Positions 17,683 to 25,657 of a stretch of 64,000 nt of DNA are shown here, one piece after another. The position numbers were made by a program, and so were the translations under genes. The notes under the pieces are model-generated. The model was not told the DNA's origin. It searched no databases and worked only from the letters and a program-made list of their open reading frames with translations. The number at the start of each line of letters is the position of its first letter. Within the stretch, counting starts at the first letter, position 1. This DNA comes from Armatimonadota bacterium (GTDB taxonomy: Bacteria > Armatimonadota > HRBIN16): assembly GCA_026003195.1 (NCBI GenBank), contig BPGU01000002.1, positions 806,001-870,000 on the forward strand, in the 5' to 3' direction.

Positions 17683-18054
17683 ATGCCTCGTGTCAAACGC
17701 GGCACGATAACCCATAAGCGACACAAAAAGATTATCGAGCGGGCGGAAGGTTACTGGGGGCGCAAGAAGAATGTCTTCCGCCGCGCCAACGAGCAGGTGA
17801 TGAAAAGCCTGCAGTACGCCTATCGCGACCGGCGCGTGCGCAAACGGCAGTTCCGCAGACTGTGGATTACGCGCATCTCCGCCGCATGCCGTGCGGAAGG
17901 CTTGCCCTATAACCGCTTTATCGAAGGACTGACGAAGGCAGGCGTGGCGCTGGATCGCAAGGTGATGGCGGACATGGCGGTAAACCAGCCGGATGCCTTC
18001 CGCGAACTGGTGCAGATAGCCCGACAGCACGCCACTTTCGTCACGGTGGGGTAG
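17683..18054 (+). CDS. rplT: Ribosomal protein L20
   Basis: 123 residues, typical length. Signature segments [36 protein letters not shown] and [18 protein letters not shown] are present. L20 is an early 50S assembly protein that binds 23S rRNA and, in many bacteria, represses infC-rpmI-rplT. It starts 20 bp after rpmI and ends 2 bp before pheS. Confidence 0.97.
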   Translation: MPRVKRGTITHKRHKKIIERAEGYWGRKKNVFRRANEQVMKSLQYAYRDRRVRKRQFRRLWITRISAACRAEGLPYNRFIEGLTKAGVALDRKVMADMAVNQPDAFRELVQIARQHATFVTVG

Positions 18055-18056
18055 CC

Positions 18057-19046
18057 TTGGAAGAGCGTATCCGCACGCTGATAGAAGAAGCGACGCAAGC
18101 CATCCTCTCCGCCAGCAACACCGCGGAGCTGGAAAGCGTGGAGGTTCGCTACTTGGGGCGCAAAGGACAGGTGACCGAACTGCTACGCGCCCTCCCTACC
18201 CTGCCCCCGGAGGAACGACCGCGCTTCGGACAGCTGCTCAACTCGGTCAAGGCGCAACTGCAGACGCAGGTAGACCAGCGTCGCGCGGAGCTGCAACGGA
18301 AGGAGCGCGAGGAACGCCTGCGGGCGGAGCGTGTGGACATCACCCTGCCCCCTCGTCCGTTGCGCCTCGGGCTGAAGCATCCGCTCACGCAGACGATGGA
18401 GCGTGTGCGCGCTGCACTCATCGGGCTGGGCTTCGAATTCGTAGACAGCCCCGAACTGGACGACTACCGCTACAACTTCGCCGCGCTCAACTATCCCGAT
18501 GACCACCCTGCAATGGATGAGCAGATGTCCTTCTACATCTCCGACACACGCCTGCTGCGCACGCAGACCACCAGCGTGCAGGGGCGCATTATGGAGAAAC
18601 GCAAGCCACCTTTCCGCATTGCGGTCATCGGTCGGTGCTTCCGCAACGAAACGGTAGACGCCACCCACCACCATACCTTCCATCAGGTAGACGCCTTCAT
18701 GGTGGACAGGGGCATCAGCATGGCGGATTTGAAGGGTGTGCTGGCGGCGTTCGCGCGGCAGATGTTCGGCGAGGATGTGCAGGTGCGCTTCCGCCCCGAC
18801 TTCTTCCCCTTTGTGGAGCCGGGCGTGGACTACGCCATCTACTGGCAGGGCGGCTGGCTGGAGCTGGGCGGCGCAGGGTTGATCCATCCCAATATCCTGC
18901 GTGCACACGGCATCGATCCCGAGCAGTGGACAGGCTTCGCTTTCGGATTGGGTATCGAGCGCATCCCGATGATTCAATATCAAATCGACGACCTGCGCCT
19001 GTTCCTGGAAAACGATTTGCGCTTCCTGCAAAAGTACGGCGCGTAA
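18057..19046 (+). CDS. pheS: Phenylalanyl-tRNA synthetase alpha chain
   Basis: 329 residues. An N-terminal coiled-coil arm (~1-85, rich in Glu/Arg) is followed by the class II catalytic core with motif 2 (GRCFRNETVDATHHHTFHQVD region) and motif 3 (GFAFGLGIERIPMI). With the beta chain it charges tRNA-Phe. Start is TTG, 2 bp after the rplT stop, with a GGTGGGG stretch overlapping the rplT end as ribosome-binding site. Coupled translation with rplT is likely. Confidence 0.96.
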   Translation: MEERIRTLIEEATQAILSASNTAELESVEVRYLGRKGQVTELLRALPTLPPEERPRFGQLLNSVKAQLQTQVDQRRAELQRKEREERLRAERVDITLPPRPLRLGLKHPLTQTMERVRAALIGLGFEFVDSPELDDYRYNFAALNYPDDHPAMDEQMSFYISDTRLLRTQTTSVQGRIMEKRKPPFRIAVIGRCFRNETVDATHHHTFHQVDAFMVDRGISMADLKGVLAAFARQMFGEDVQVRFRPDFFPFVEPGVDYAIYWQGGWLELGGAGLIHPNILRAHGIDPEQWTGFAFGLGIERIPMIQYQIDDLRLFLENDLRFLQKYGA

Positions 19047-19090
19047 GCTTGTTATCCTGAAACCGTCATGAGTGAGAGAGCATTCGAGCC

Positions 19091-21133
19091 ATGCGTGTGC
19101 CGATAGAGTGGTTGAGAGAATATGTGGACGTGACGGCATCGCCGGAGGATCTGGCGTACCGCCTGACGATGGCGGGACTGGAAGTGGAAGCCGTCGAGCA
19201 TGAGGAAGGCGAGCCGGTACTCAACGTCAAAGTCACGCCCAACCGCGGCGACTGTCTGTCGATGGTGGGCGTGGCGCGAGAGGTCGCAGCCATCTACAAC
19301 CTGCCCCTGCGTCACCCGATGCCCTCTGCCCGCACCGCAGAACCCGGTGAAGCGGCGCAGGTGGCTAAAGTGGAGATTTTGGACGAAGACCTGTGTCCAC
19401 GCTACGCCGCGCGGGTAGTGCGCAACGTCCGCATTGCCCCCTCGCCCGACTGGATGCAGCGACGCCTGCTTGCCGCGGGGATGCGCCCCATCAATAACGT
19501 GGTGGATGTGACCAACTACGTGATGCTGGAGATGGGGCAACCCCTGCACGCCTTCGACCTGGACCTGCTGCCCAACGGGCACATCGTGGTACGGCGGGCA
19601 AAGCCGGGCGAAAAGATCACCACGCTGGACGGCATCGAGCGCGACCTGCAACCGGACATGCTGATGATTTGTGATGCAACCCATCCGGTAGCGGTGGCAG
19701 GGGTGATGGGCGGTAGCGAAACCGAAGTGACCCCCGGCACACGTAACGTACTGCTCGAATCGGCGCACTTCAACCCGACCTCCATCCGGCGCACCTCGCA
19801 ACGGCTGCAACTGTCCACCGAAGCCTCCTACCGCTTCGAGCGCGTGGTGGACCCGAGTGGCGTCGTCGCCGCGCTGGACAGGGCGTGCGAATTGCTGTCG
19901 CAAATTGGCGCGGGCGAACCCCTTTCGGGCGTGGTGGATGTGTATCCGCGCCCTGCCAGTGAGCGCATCGTGACTCTACGCCCGGAGCGGTGTAACCTGC
20001 TGCTGGGGCTGAATCTGGACGTACCGACGATGGTGGACTGTCTGCGTCGCCTGCAGCTGAAGGCGGAGCTGCATGATGGGGTGATTCACGTCACCGTGCC
20101 CACCTTCCGCCCCGACCTGAACATCGAGGAGGACCTGGCGGAAGAGGTGGGGCGCGTTTACGGATACGAGAACATCCCGGAACGTCTTCCCTTCGGACAC
20201 ACCCATCGCGGCGGCGACAGCCCCAACACCCGGCTGATTCGTCCCCTGCAGGAGGCTTTCGTGCGGGCAGGGCTGATCGAGGTGCACACGCACACCCTCC
20301 GTGCGCCCGGTCCGCTAGATGACCCGAACCGCACCCCAGTGCGCGTGCGCAACGCTGCCAGCGAGGAACTCAGCACCCTGCGCAACTCGCTCATCCCCTC
20401 GCTGGTGGATGTGGTGGTGCACAATCTGGCGCGGCGACAGACGGAGATATTCCTGTTCGAAGTGGGCGCGGTGTTCGCCCAGCTGCCCAACGGGGAGTAC
20501 GAGGAGATGTTGAAAGCGGGCTTCGCCCTCACCGGCTCCGTGTTCCCTCCCGGCTGGGATGCCCGCTACCCCGCTGCCGATTTCTTCAGCGCAAAGGGCG
20601 TGGTGCAGACCCTGCTGGAGGCGGTGGGTGTGGCAGAGGCAGAATACCAACTCCTTACTGACCCTCGCTTCCACCCCGGACGCAGCGCGCGCGTGCTGGT
20701 GGGTGGACGCGAAGTGGGCATTTTCGGTGAGCTGCATCCCGACGTGCTGGAGCAGCTGGACATCATGCGGCGCACAGTGCTGGCTGGCGAGTTCGATGTG
20801 CACACTCTGTGGTCGCTGGCAACGCGGCGCGTGCGCTATGTGCCCCTGCCGAAGTACCCGGCGGTGTTACGCGACCTGTCCCTCATCACGCCCGAAGATG
20901 TGCCCTACCAGACGGTGGAGCGGACGGTGAAACAGGCGGGTGGCACCCTGCTGGAGAGCGTGAAGTTGTTCGACGTGTATCGCGGCGAGCGCATCCCCGA
21001 AGGCACACGCAGCCTGGCGCTTTCGCTCACCTTCCGCAGCCCCGAACGCACCCTCACCGATGAGGAAGTGGACGCGGTGGTAGCGCACATCGTTCGCGCG
21101 CTGGAGGAGATAGGGGCACGGCTCAGGGCGTAG
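19091..21133 (+). CDS. pheT: Phenylalanyl-tRNA synthetase beta chain, short form lacking the B2 OB-fold domain
   Basis: 680 residues against ~780-800 in most bacteria. The N-terminal B1 segment (MRVPIEWLREYVDV...MAGLEVEAVE) runs within ~10 residues straight into the B3/4 segment (LNVKVTPNRGDCLSMVGVAREVA), so the ~100-residue EMAP-like tRNA-binding B2 domain is missing. The B5 domains, the catalytic-like core and the C-terminal B8 anticodon-binding domain (PKYPAVLRDLSLI...SLTFRSPERTLTDEEV) are intact. It is 44 bp behind pheS. The shortening is clean, with no sign of frameshift. Confidence 0.95.
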   Translation: MRVPIEWLREYVDVTASPEDLAYRLTMAGLEVEAVEHEEGEPVLNVKVTPNRGDCLSMVGVAREVAAIYNLPLRHPMPSARTAEPGEAAQVAKVEILDEDLCPRYAARVVRNVRIAPSPDWMQRRLLAAGMRPINNVVDVTNYVMLEMGQPLHAFDLDLLPNGHIVVRRAKPGEKITTLDGIERDLQPDMLMICDATHPVAVAGVMGGSETEVTPGTRNVLLESAHFNPTSIRRTSQRLQLSTEASYRFERVVDPSGVVAALDRACELLSQIGAGEPLSGVVDVYPRPASERIVTLRPERCNLLLGLNLDVPTMVDCLRRLQLKAELHDGVIHVTVPTFRPDLNIEEDLAEEVGRVYGYENIPERLPFGHTHRGGDSPNTRLIRPLQEAFVRAGLIEVHTHTLRAPGPLDDPNRTPVRVRNAASEELSTLRNSLIPSLVDVVVHNLARRQTEIFLFEVGAVFAQLPNGEYEEMLKAGFALTGSVFPPGWDARYPAADFFSAKGVVQTLLEAVGVAEAEYQLLTDPRFHPGRSARVLVGGREVGIFGELHPDVLEQLDIMRRTVLAGEFDVHTLWSLATRRVRYVPLPKYPAVLRDLSLITPEDVPYQTVERTVKQAGGTLLESVKLFDVYRGERIPEGTRSLALSLTFRSPERTLTDEEVDAVVAHIVRALEEIGARLRA

Positions 21134-21211
21134 CCCCTCCTGGGTGATGACAGGTGCATCCACCTGTCACTGCAGCCAAGTTCGATAGAGACAACCCCTT
21201 CGCTTGCCCGC

Positions 21212-21241
21212 TTGACATACCTCTTTTGCTGACAATATAAT
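21212..21241 (+). promoter_or_regulatory. Consensus promoter of the ECF sigma gene
   Basis: TTGACA (21212-21217), an 18-bp spacer and TATAAT (21236-21241) lie ~60 bp before the sigma-factor start. This is a strong vegetative promoter. Confidence 0.75.
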
Positions 21242-21301
21242 GAGCGCACAGGTGTTCCCTTGGATGCGCAGTGCGCCAGTATGTCCCGAGGAGAGATGAT
21301 C

Positions 21302-21763
21302 ATGTATCGTCGTGAGGCGACTATACGATACTTCCTTCGGCGCGGCTTTGCCCTGCGCGAGGCGGAGGACCTGACGCAAGAAGTACAGATACGTCTCTGG
21401 CAGGCACAACAGCAAGGCACGGAAAGCAGTGATGCCCTGTGGCGTTGTACGTGTCGCTCGGTGTTGTGCGACCATCTGCGTCGCCTGCGTAGGGAACGAC
21501 AGCTGCTCGTGCCGCTGGAAACGGCTATCGATCACCCCGCCCCCGCTCAGGACAACGACCTCGTCATCTGCATACACGAGAGCCTGTCCCTTCTTCCAGA
21601 TACACAACGAACGATCGTACACCTGCACGTTGTGGAGGGGATGACCTTCGAACAGATTGCCGTCGAACTGGGCAAAACGCCCTGCGCGGTGCAGAAGCAG
21701 TATCAGCGCGCCATCCAGAAGTTAAGGAAATACTTTGATTTGCCAGACAATGGGGGGGGGTAG
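21302..21763 (+). CDS. ECF-type RNA polymerase sigma factor
   Basis: 153 residues from the ATG at 21302 (GAGGAGAG ends 7 nt upstream). Region 2 reads RRGFALREAEDLTQEVQIRLW (~residues 13-33) and region 4 contains LPDTQRTIVHLHVVEGMTFEQIA and the helix-turn-helix GKTPCAVQKQYQRAIQKLRKYF. No anti-sigma gene follows. The last codons are formed by a run of nine G (21752-21760) reading GGG just before TAG, so gain or loss of one G would add 10-20 foreign residues. A sequence repeated before two downstream genes could be its target promoter. Confidence 0.88.
   Translation: MYRREATIRYFLRRGFALREAEDLTQEVQIRLWQAQQQGTESSDALWRCTCRSVLCDHLRRLRRERQLLVPLETAIDHPAPAQDNDLVICIHESLSLLPDTQRTIVHLHVVEGMTFEQIAVELGKTPCAVQKQYQRAIQKLRKYFDLPDNGGG
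21752..21760 (+). repeat. G9 homopolymer at the 3' end of the sigma gene
   Basis: Nine consecutive G encode the final three Gly codons. Tract-length change would alter only the tail of the protein beyond region 4. Confidence 0.9.
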
Positions 21764-21824
21764 AACCGCTTATCTTGTGGTTGGGATAATAAGCCAAGAG
21801 ATTTTTTGTGCAACAGTATAGAAC

Positions 21825-21853
21825 ATGTCCTGTTTTGGCTCGTTCGAACGTCT
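21825..21853 (+). promoter_or_regulatory. 29-bp repeated upstream element, copy 1 (candidate ECF promoter)
   Basis: 27 of 29 bases match 23596-23624. It ends in CGTCT, typical of ECF -10 elements, and has GTCCTG ~17 bp before it. It lies 37 bp before a secreted-protein gene and about 60 bp behind the ECF sigma gene. Here CGTCT overlaps a TATAAT (21853-21858). Confidence 0.45.
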
Positions 21854-21890
21854 ATAATAGCAGTAGAACAGCACACCACGGAGGCGTACA

Positions 21891-22353
21891 ATGTTAGCAA
21901 GAATGGCAACGCTATCCATACTAGCGGGATTGGTAATCTGGACATCTCTCAAAGCGGAGGCGCAGTACTCTGGCTACCTACCTTTGCAGACAGGAGGTTG
22001 CGAACAGACGACGGTTACTGTCCGAAGCGGAAGTTGGTTTACCTACATAATCCGCCAGCGCGATATGGATACTGTGTTAGTCGGTTATCCCCCCCCAGCA
22101 AATGCAAGCTGCAGATCCTACCTGTGCTATCGAGTGTACCGCCTGGCAGAGCGGTAGGCAACGTATTGAAATCACGCTTTCTGAGGTGACGCAAGACAAC
22201 ACTATACGATGGCAAGTTGAGACACGTGCTAAAAACGTGAGCACTCGCACAACGTTCTACGATACTTTCGTATTATACAACGCGCGTCTCGACACCGACG
22301 TATACAAGGATCCCTGGCTTGAAGTTAGTCAAAGGGTAGTAGTAGAGCCCTAG
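21891..22353 (+). pseudogene. Secreted protein gene interrupted by a frameshift at a C8 tract
   Basis: Frame 1 begins at ATG 21891 with a signal peptide (MLARMATLSILAGLVIWTSLKAEA) and reads to a stop at 22157. From the C-run at 22089-22096 a second frame reads on without a stop (QQMQAADPTCAIECTAWQSG ... WLEVSQRVVVEP) to 22353. Removing one C joins them into ~153 residues with one signal peptide and one continuous C-terminal domain. The protein family is not recognised. The tract is either a contingency site, a true mutation or an assembly error. Confidence 0.65.
22089..22096 (+). repeat. C8 homopolymer at the frameshift point
   Basis: Eight C in a row. Seven or ten C would put the two halves of the flanking secreted-protein gene in frame. 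Confidence 0.9.
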
Positions 22354-22494
22354 CTATTACTTTGGGTATTATAGAGCCTTGATGCTGACCTGCTGCTGTG
22401 GGTTGCCAAGTTGCTCTTCTCGCTAGGTTGTGGGTTCGTCATTCACACGATTTTGAGCATTGATGCACCAATAAGCACTCTAAGGAGGTTCACA

Positions 22495-23556
22495 ATGTTC
22501 ACACGGCGATACGGCTTGCTATGCATCTTGGCTTCGGTTATTATGCTGATGCTCATCACGAATGGCTGGACTCAGAGGAACGGCAACTCCTCATCTCAAG
22601 ATGCCTCCGTGCCTGTTCGCTTTGTACAGATACTTCAGCAACTGAGTAGCAAGATGTCGGATGGCTTGCTTGCGGAATGTTACTACTCTGACGAACTACT
22701 GATGCCCCCGAATGCAATGGCTCTACGCAGCAGTGTGGACATCCAAAGCGTTGCCGCAGCTTACCATCGCGAGATTGTACGCACAGGCAACACATATATC
22801 GTGCGTCCCAGTCCACAGGCACCCCCAACATTCGGTACAACCTTCAAGCGAAAGCAGGAGCAAAGGAACGCCTCGCTATTTCCGTCAGCGTGGTGGAGGG
22901 GAACAGGATACGACCAGATGGAAATTCGCGCGAGGAAGAGTGAAGAGGGCGTAGTGCGGGTTTTCGTCAAAGCGATAGCAGTACCTCTGTCCACATTCTG
23001 CGAACGGTTCTCCAAAGAGACGGGTTGGCAACTGCAAGTGGAGCCAGAGTTGCAGGCAGTGCGCATCTTTGCCAAATGGCAATCTGTGTCGCCAGGGGAG
23101 GTAGTAGAAGCTATCTCGCTGTTGCTGCGCAGTGAGGTACAGGTATCTTTCTCGCGCAGTGCGGAACAGAAGCAGGCAGAACAACGTGCCCTGGAAGAAG
23201 AGGCATCTTTGGCAGAACAGGCAAAGGCGACATACACACGTGCAAAGTATACCGAACAGCTGCTACCAGAGTTGCTGAGCGAGCTGACGCCAGAGGAGCT
23301 GGAACGGTTTCAACAGGGACAAGAGGTAGAGGTGCCCGTTTCGCGTTTGTCGTCAGGTCTGCAAGATCGCGCTCTGCGTTTCGCAGCAGACTTATGGGAT
23401 GCGCTGTTTGCGACAATGGAACCTCAGTCGGGAGAGATATTCGTGAGAGAGCATCTGCGTGAATGCGAACCCGTACTCCTGCTACCTACGCTGCAGCGGA
23501 GTAACCTGGGTATTCGTTTCAGGAACCCTTCTAGTGGGGAGGAATATGTGCTGTGA
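22495..23556 (+). CDS. Secreted protein with secretin/TonB N-terminal (STN)-like segment
   Basis: 353 residues from the ATG at 22495, which has AGGAGG 6 nt upstream. There is a signal peptide (RRYGLLCILASVIMLMLITNGWTQ). The middle part (VRVFVKAIAVPLSTFCERFS ... SVSPGEVVEAISLLL) resembles an STN/secretin short domain: a beta strand, a helix, then a second helix. A Glu/Gln-rich helical stretch and a C-terminal domain follow. Its last ~43 codons are duplicated at 27727-27864. The function is unknown. Confidence 0.7.
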   Translation: MFTRRYGLLCILASVIMLMLITNGWTQRNGNSSSQDASVPVRFVQILQQLSSKMSDGLLAECYYSDELLMPPNAMALRSSVDIQSVAAAYHREIVRTGNTYIVRPSPQAPPTFGTTFKRKQEQRNASLFPSAWWRGTGYDQMEIRARKSEEGVVRVFVKAIAVPLSTFCERFSKETGWQLQVEPELQAVRIFAKWQSVSPGEVVEAISLLLRSEVQVSFSRSAEQKQAEQRALEEEASLAEQAKATYTRAKYTEQLLPELLSELTPEELERFQQGQEVEVPVSRLSSGLQDRALRFAADLWDALFATMEPQSGEIFVREHLRECEPVLLLPTLQRSNLGIRFRNPSSGEEYVL

Positions 23557-23563
23557 AGGCAAG
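23426..23563 (+). repeat. 138-bp direct repeat, copy 1 (3' end of the STN-like gene)
   Basis: About 93% identical to 27727-27864. Copy 1 includes the last 43 codons and stop of the STN-like gene. The two copies bracket 4.2 kb containing six genes and a prepilin. Confidence 0.9.
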
Positions 23564-23595
23564 TATCCGGGCTTCTCTATCATGAAAGCCGATGG

Positions 23596-23624
23596 ATGTC
23601 CTGTTTTGGCTCGTTCAAGCGTCT
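23596..23624 (+). promoter_or_regulatory. 29-bp repeated upstream element, copy 2 (candidate ECF promoter)
   Basis: This copy also ends in CGTCT and lies 34 bp before the likely start of the thioredoxin-fold protein gene. The sharing of this element by two genes next to an ECF sigma gene is the basis for the promoter call. Confidence 0.45.
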
Positions 23625-23658
23625 TTTATATATGGAAGGCAATCGGCAAGGTGGTGTT

Positions 23659-24300
23659 ATGTCCCAAACCTCGTTGCGTCAAGGAAAATCCAGCAAGTGG
23701 TACGAGTGGGTTCGCGACCCGGAGCGGCGGGAGTTGGTTGCTATCGCATTCCTTGCTTTTATTCTGGGCTATCTGCTGGCGTCGCGCTACGGACTGAGCG
23801 CATACTCCTTATGGACGCGCTGGCAACTTGCCTCCGGCGTGGAACCGTGGAGACAAAAGGCTCTGCGTGCCGACCCGCCCATCGGTGAGCGTATCGGCCT
23901 ACCGCCGCTCCAAAGTATCGATGGCAAACAGATGTCGTTACCTCTGCCGCAGGGATACACTGCCCTGATATTTATGACTGACCCACGCAGCTGCCAGGCG
24001 AACAGCACGTTGCGGGGTATCCGCGAGCGTCAAGCCACAGGACGTTTTCGGAACCTCCATCTATTTATCGTTGTTCCCACTTTTCGTCCTGCTCAGGCAA
24101 GGCAACTGTGGCAGGCGTGGAAAGTAGATTTCCCTGTGCTGCTGGATCCCGAAGCCCGATTAACAAGAAAGCTCAACGTGGTGTTTGAAAATCGGGCATA
24201 TCTCTTTGACCCACAGAGCAGACTGCTCTATCGCACGAACTACTTACAGAAGGGCGAAGAGATTGAGCGAGACGTCTTGCGTATCATCGGAGAGCGATGA
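23659..24300 (+). CDS. Membrane-anchored thioredoxin-fold-like protein without CxxC
   Basis: 213 residues from the ATG at 23659, which has AAGGTGG close upstream; an alternative ATG is at 23632. A helix at ~24-45 (ELVAIAFLAFILGYLLASRYG) anchors a periplasmic domain whose pattern (LPPLQSIDGKQMSLPLPQGY, ALIFMTDPRSCQANS, VDFPVLLDPEARLTRKLNV) matches AhpC/TSA or TlpA-like folds. Only one Cys is present at the active-site position, so classical disulfide exchange is unlikely. The downstream gene overlaps its stop by 4 bp. Confidence 0.7.
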   Translation: MSQTSLRQGKSSKWYEWVRDPERRELVAIAFLAFILGYLLASRYGLSAYSLWTRWQLASGVEPWRQKALRADPPIGERIGLPPLQSIDGKQMSLPLPQGYTALIFMTDPRSCQANSTLRGIRERQATGRFRNLHLFIVVPTFRPAQARQLWQAWKVDFPVLLDPEARLTRKLNVVFENRAYLFDPQSRLLYRTNYLQKGEEIERDVLRIIGER

Positions 24301-24791
24301 GGAACAGTACCATGCGCCAGAAGATGTGGGTGATGACCGTTGCTTTCCTTGGGGGATGGACAAGCGTCTCCTTGCAGCAATGGTGGCAGGCGCGCGACTC
24401 TGCCAGACAAGCCTGTGAAGTCAACCTGCGCATCTTGTACGCGACAGTGCAGACACTTGCCCAGCAGGGGAACATACGGGATGTCACGGTGGAACAAATA
24501 GCCATTGCCCTGCGCGATGGTATACGCCTCTCACCGAAATTAGAGGCTTATATAGCCGGATCGCCCGAAGCTTCGGATGACCAACATGCAAGAGGCACGC
24601 TCTTGATGGGCGCACAAACTGCCCTAGTGTGTCCTTCCGACCCCGACTTTGCCGTCAAGGCAATGTTGAGCCGTTCCCCCGCGCTGGGTTTTGAGAGCAG
24701 TTATCGTCTGTTCCCTGACCTGCACACGGTTGCTGTCTGTCCCTACCACCGGCACGCTGTGTGGTCGGACGGCACTCTCCACAGGGAGTAG
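24297..24791 (+). CDS. Pseudopilin-like exported protein
   Basis: 164 residues. ATGA overlap with the previous gene shows coupling. One N-terminal hydrophobic stretch (MWVMTVAFLGGWTSVSL) is followed by a helix (ARQACEVNLRILYATVQTL) and a C-terminal part with CPSDPD and CPYHRHAVWSDGT. These resemble the conserved positions of DUF1559-like pseudopilins (NLRQL..., CP..., DGH), but the prepilin G|FTLIE site is missing. Probably an accessory pilin-like protein (inference). Confidence 0.6.
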   Translation: MRNSTMRQKMWVMTVAFLGGWTSVSLQQWWQARDSARQACEVNLRILYATVQTLAQQGNIRDVTVEQIAIALRDGIRLSPKLEAYIAGSPEASDDQHARGTLLMGAQTALVCPSDPDFAVKAMLSRSPALGFESSYRLFPDLHTVAVCPYHRHAVWSDGTLHRE

Positions 24792-24796
24792 TGGTG

Positions 24797-25216
24797 ATGA
24801 GGAGACGTTGGGAATACCTATTGTGGTCGGCGGTTGCAGGGGCGGTGTGGAACGTCGGTTTGTGTTCTCTGGTAGACCTTGTCACCTGGCAGTTTCGCTA
24901 CTTCAGCCATCCGCTGGGCATTGTGTGGACAGGTAGCGTCGAGACCCTTCTATGGCGAGGAGCTCTCGTAGGAGCGGTTGCAGGATGGTGGGGAATGAAG
25001 CGTCTTACCCTGCTTGTGGCATCTGTGGCTGCAGGAGTATTGCTTGCAGGCATACATCTGGTATCGCTGGTCAGTATGGGTACATACTTGCGGTATGCCC
25101 TGGACATGCGTGTAGCGATCAACTTTGCGCTGAACGGCTTATTGGTTGGTACTGTTTCTGGCTGGCTGGTACGTCATGCGATGGGAAAACCGCGTGGGGA
25201 GGAGACAGCGCAATGA
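24797..25216 (+). CDS. Polytopic membrane protein, unknown function
   Basis: 139 residues from ATG 24797, 5 bp after the previous stop. Four hydrophobic helices (around WSAVAGAVWNVGLCSLV, LLWRGALVGAVAGWW, LLVASVAAGVLLAGIHLV and FALNGLLVGTVSGWLV) are visible. The family is not recognised. It is in the same operon and overlaps the next gene by 4 bp. Confidence 0.65.
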   Translation: MRRRWEYLLWSAVAGAVWNVGLCSLVDLVTWQFRYFSHPLGIVWTGSVETLLWRGALVGAVAGWWGMKRLTLLVASVAAGVLLAGIHLVSLVSMGTYLRYALDMRVAINFALNGLLVGTVSGWLVRHAMGKPRGEETAQ

Positions 25217-25650
25217 GTCTTCTACGACGTGTCATGGCAAGAGGCAATGTTCCAGCGACTACGCAAGGGGGTCCGGAGACATCCTTGCCGCCGCTTGACT
25301 CGTTAGCTATCCGCTTAAGCGCACTTTCTCTGGTAACTCAAACGGGGAACGGTTCGCCGGCGCAGTTAACCCCCCTTGTTAGTAGAGACCGCAATGCCCG
25401 CCTGGTGGACCTGTTCGACAAAACCGTTGTGGTCTCCGTACGAGATACGGTGCGCGCCTTGCCAGTGTTTGAAGTCATCGCAGAGTGGCAAATGTCGCTG
25501 TGTTTCGCGGACAGCGTAAGCAAGGAACAGGTGATTCTTCCTCACAACTGGCAGTGGATCGTGCGCCATATTGAGCCGTATACGGCGGAGCTGGTCGCTC
25601 AGCTAACGTTTCGTGGTGGGTTCTCCCCTGTAATCCTGCAAATCTCGTGA
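25213..25650 (+). CDS. Conserved-looking cytosolic protein, unknown function
   Basis: 145 residues starting at ATG 25213, overlapping the preceding stop (ATGA) with GGGGAGGA upstream. There is no signal peptide or membrane helix. The middle is hydrophobic beta-like (KTVVVSVRDTVRALPVFEVIAEW). No family is recognised. It stops 7 bp before the glycosyltransferase gene and is therefore part of the same transcript. Confidence 0.6.
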   Translation: MSLLRRVMARGNVPATTQGGPETSLPPLDSLAIRLSALSLVTQTGNGSPAQLTPLVSRDRNARLVDLFDKTVVVSVRDTVRALPVFEVIAEWQMSLCFADSVSKEQVILPHNWQWIVRHIEPYTAELVAQLTFRGGFSPVILQIS

Positions 25651-25657
25651 GGCTACT

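Noticed and set aside
21806-22189. Alternative open frame over the C8-tract gene
   Set aside because: Lacks a signal peptide and ribosome-binding site; the two frames joined at the C-run give a far more protein-like product.
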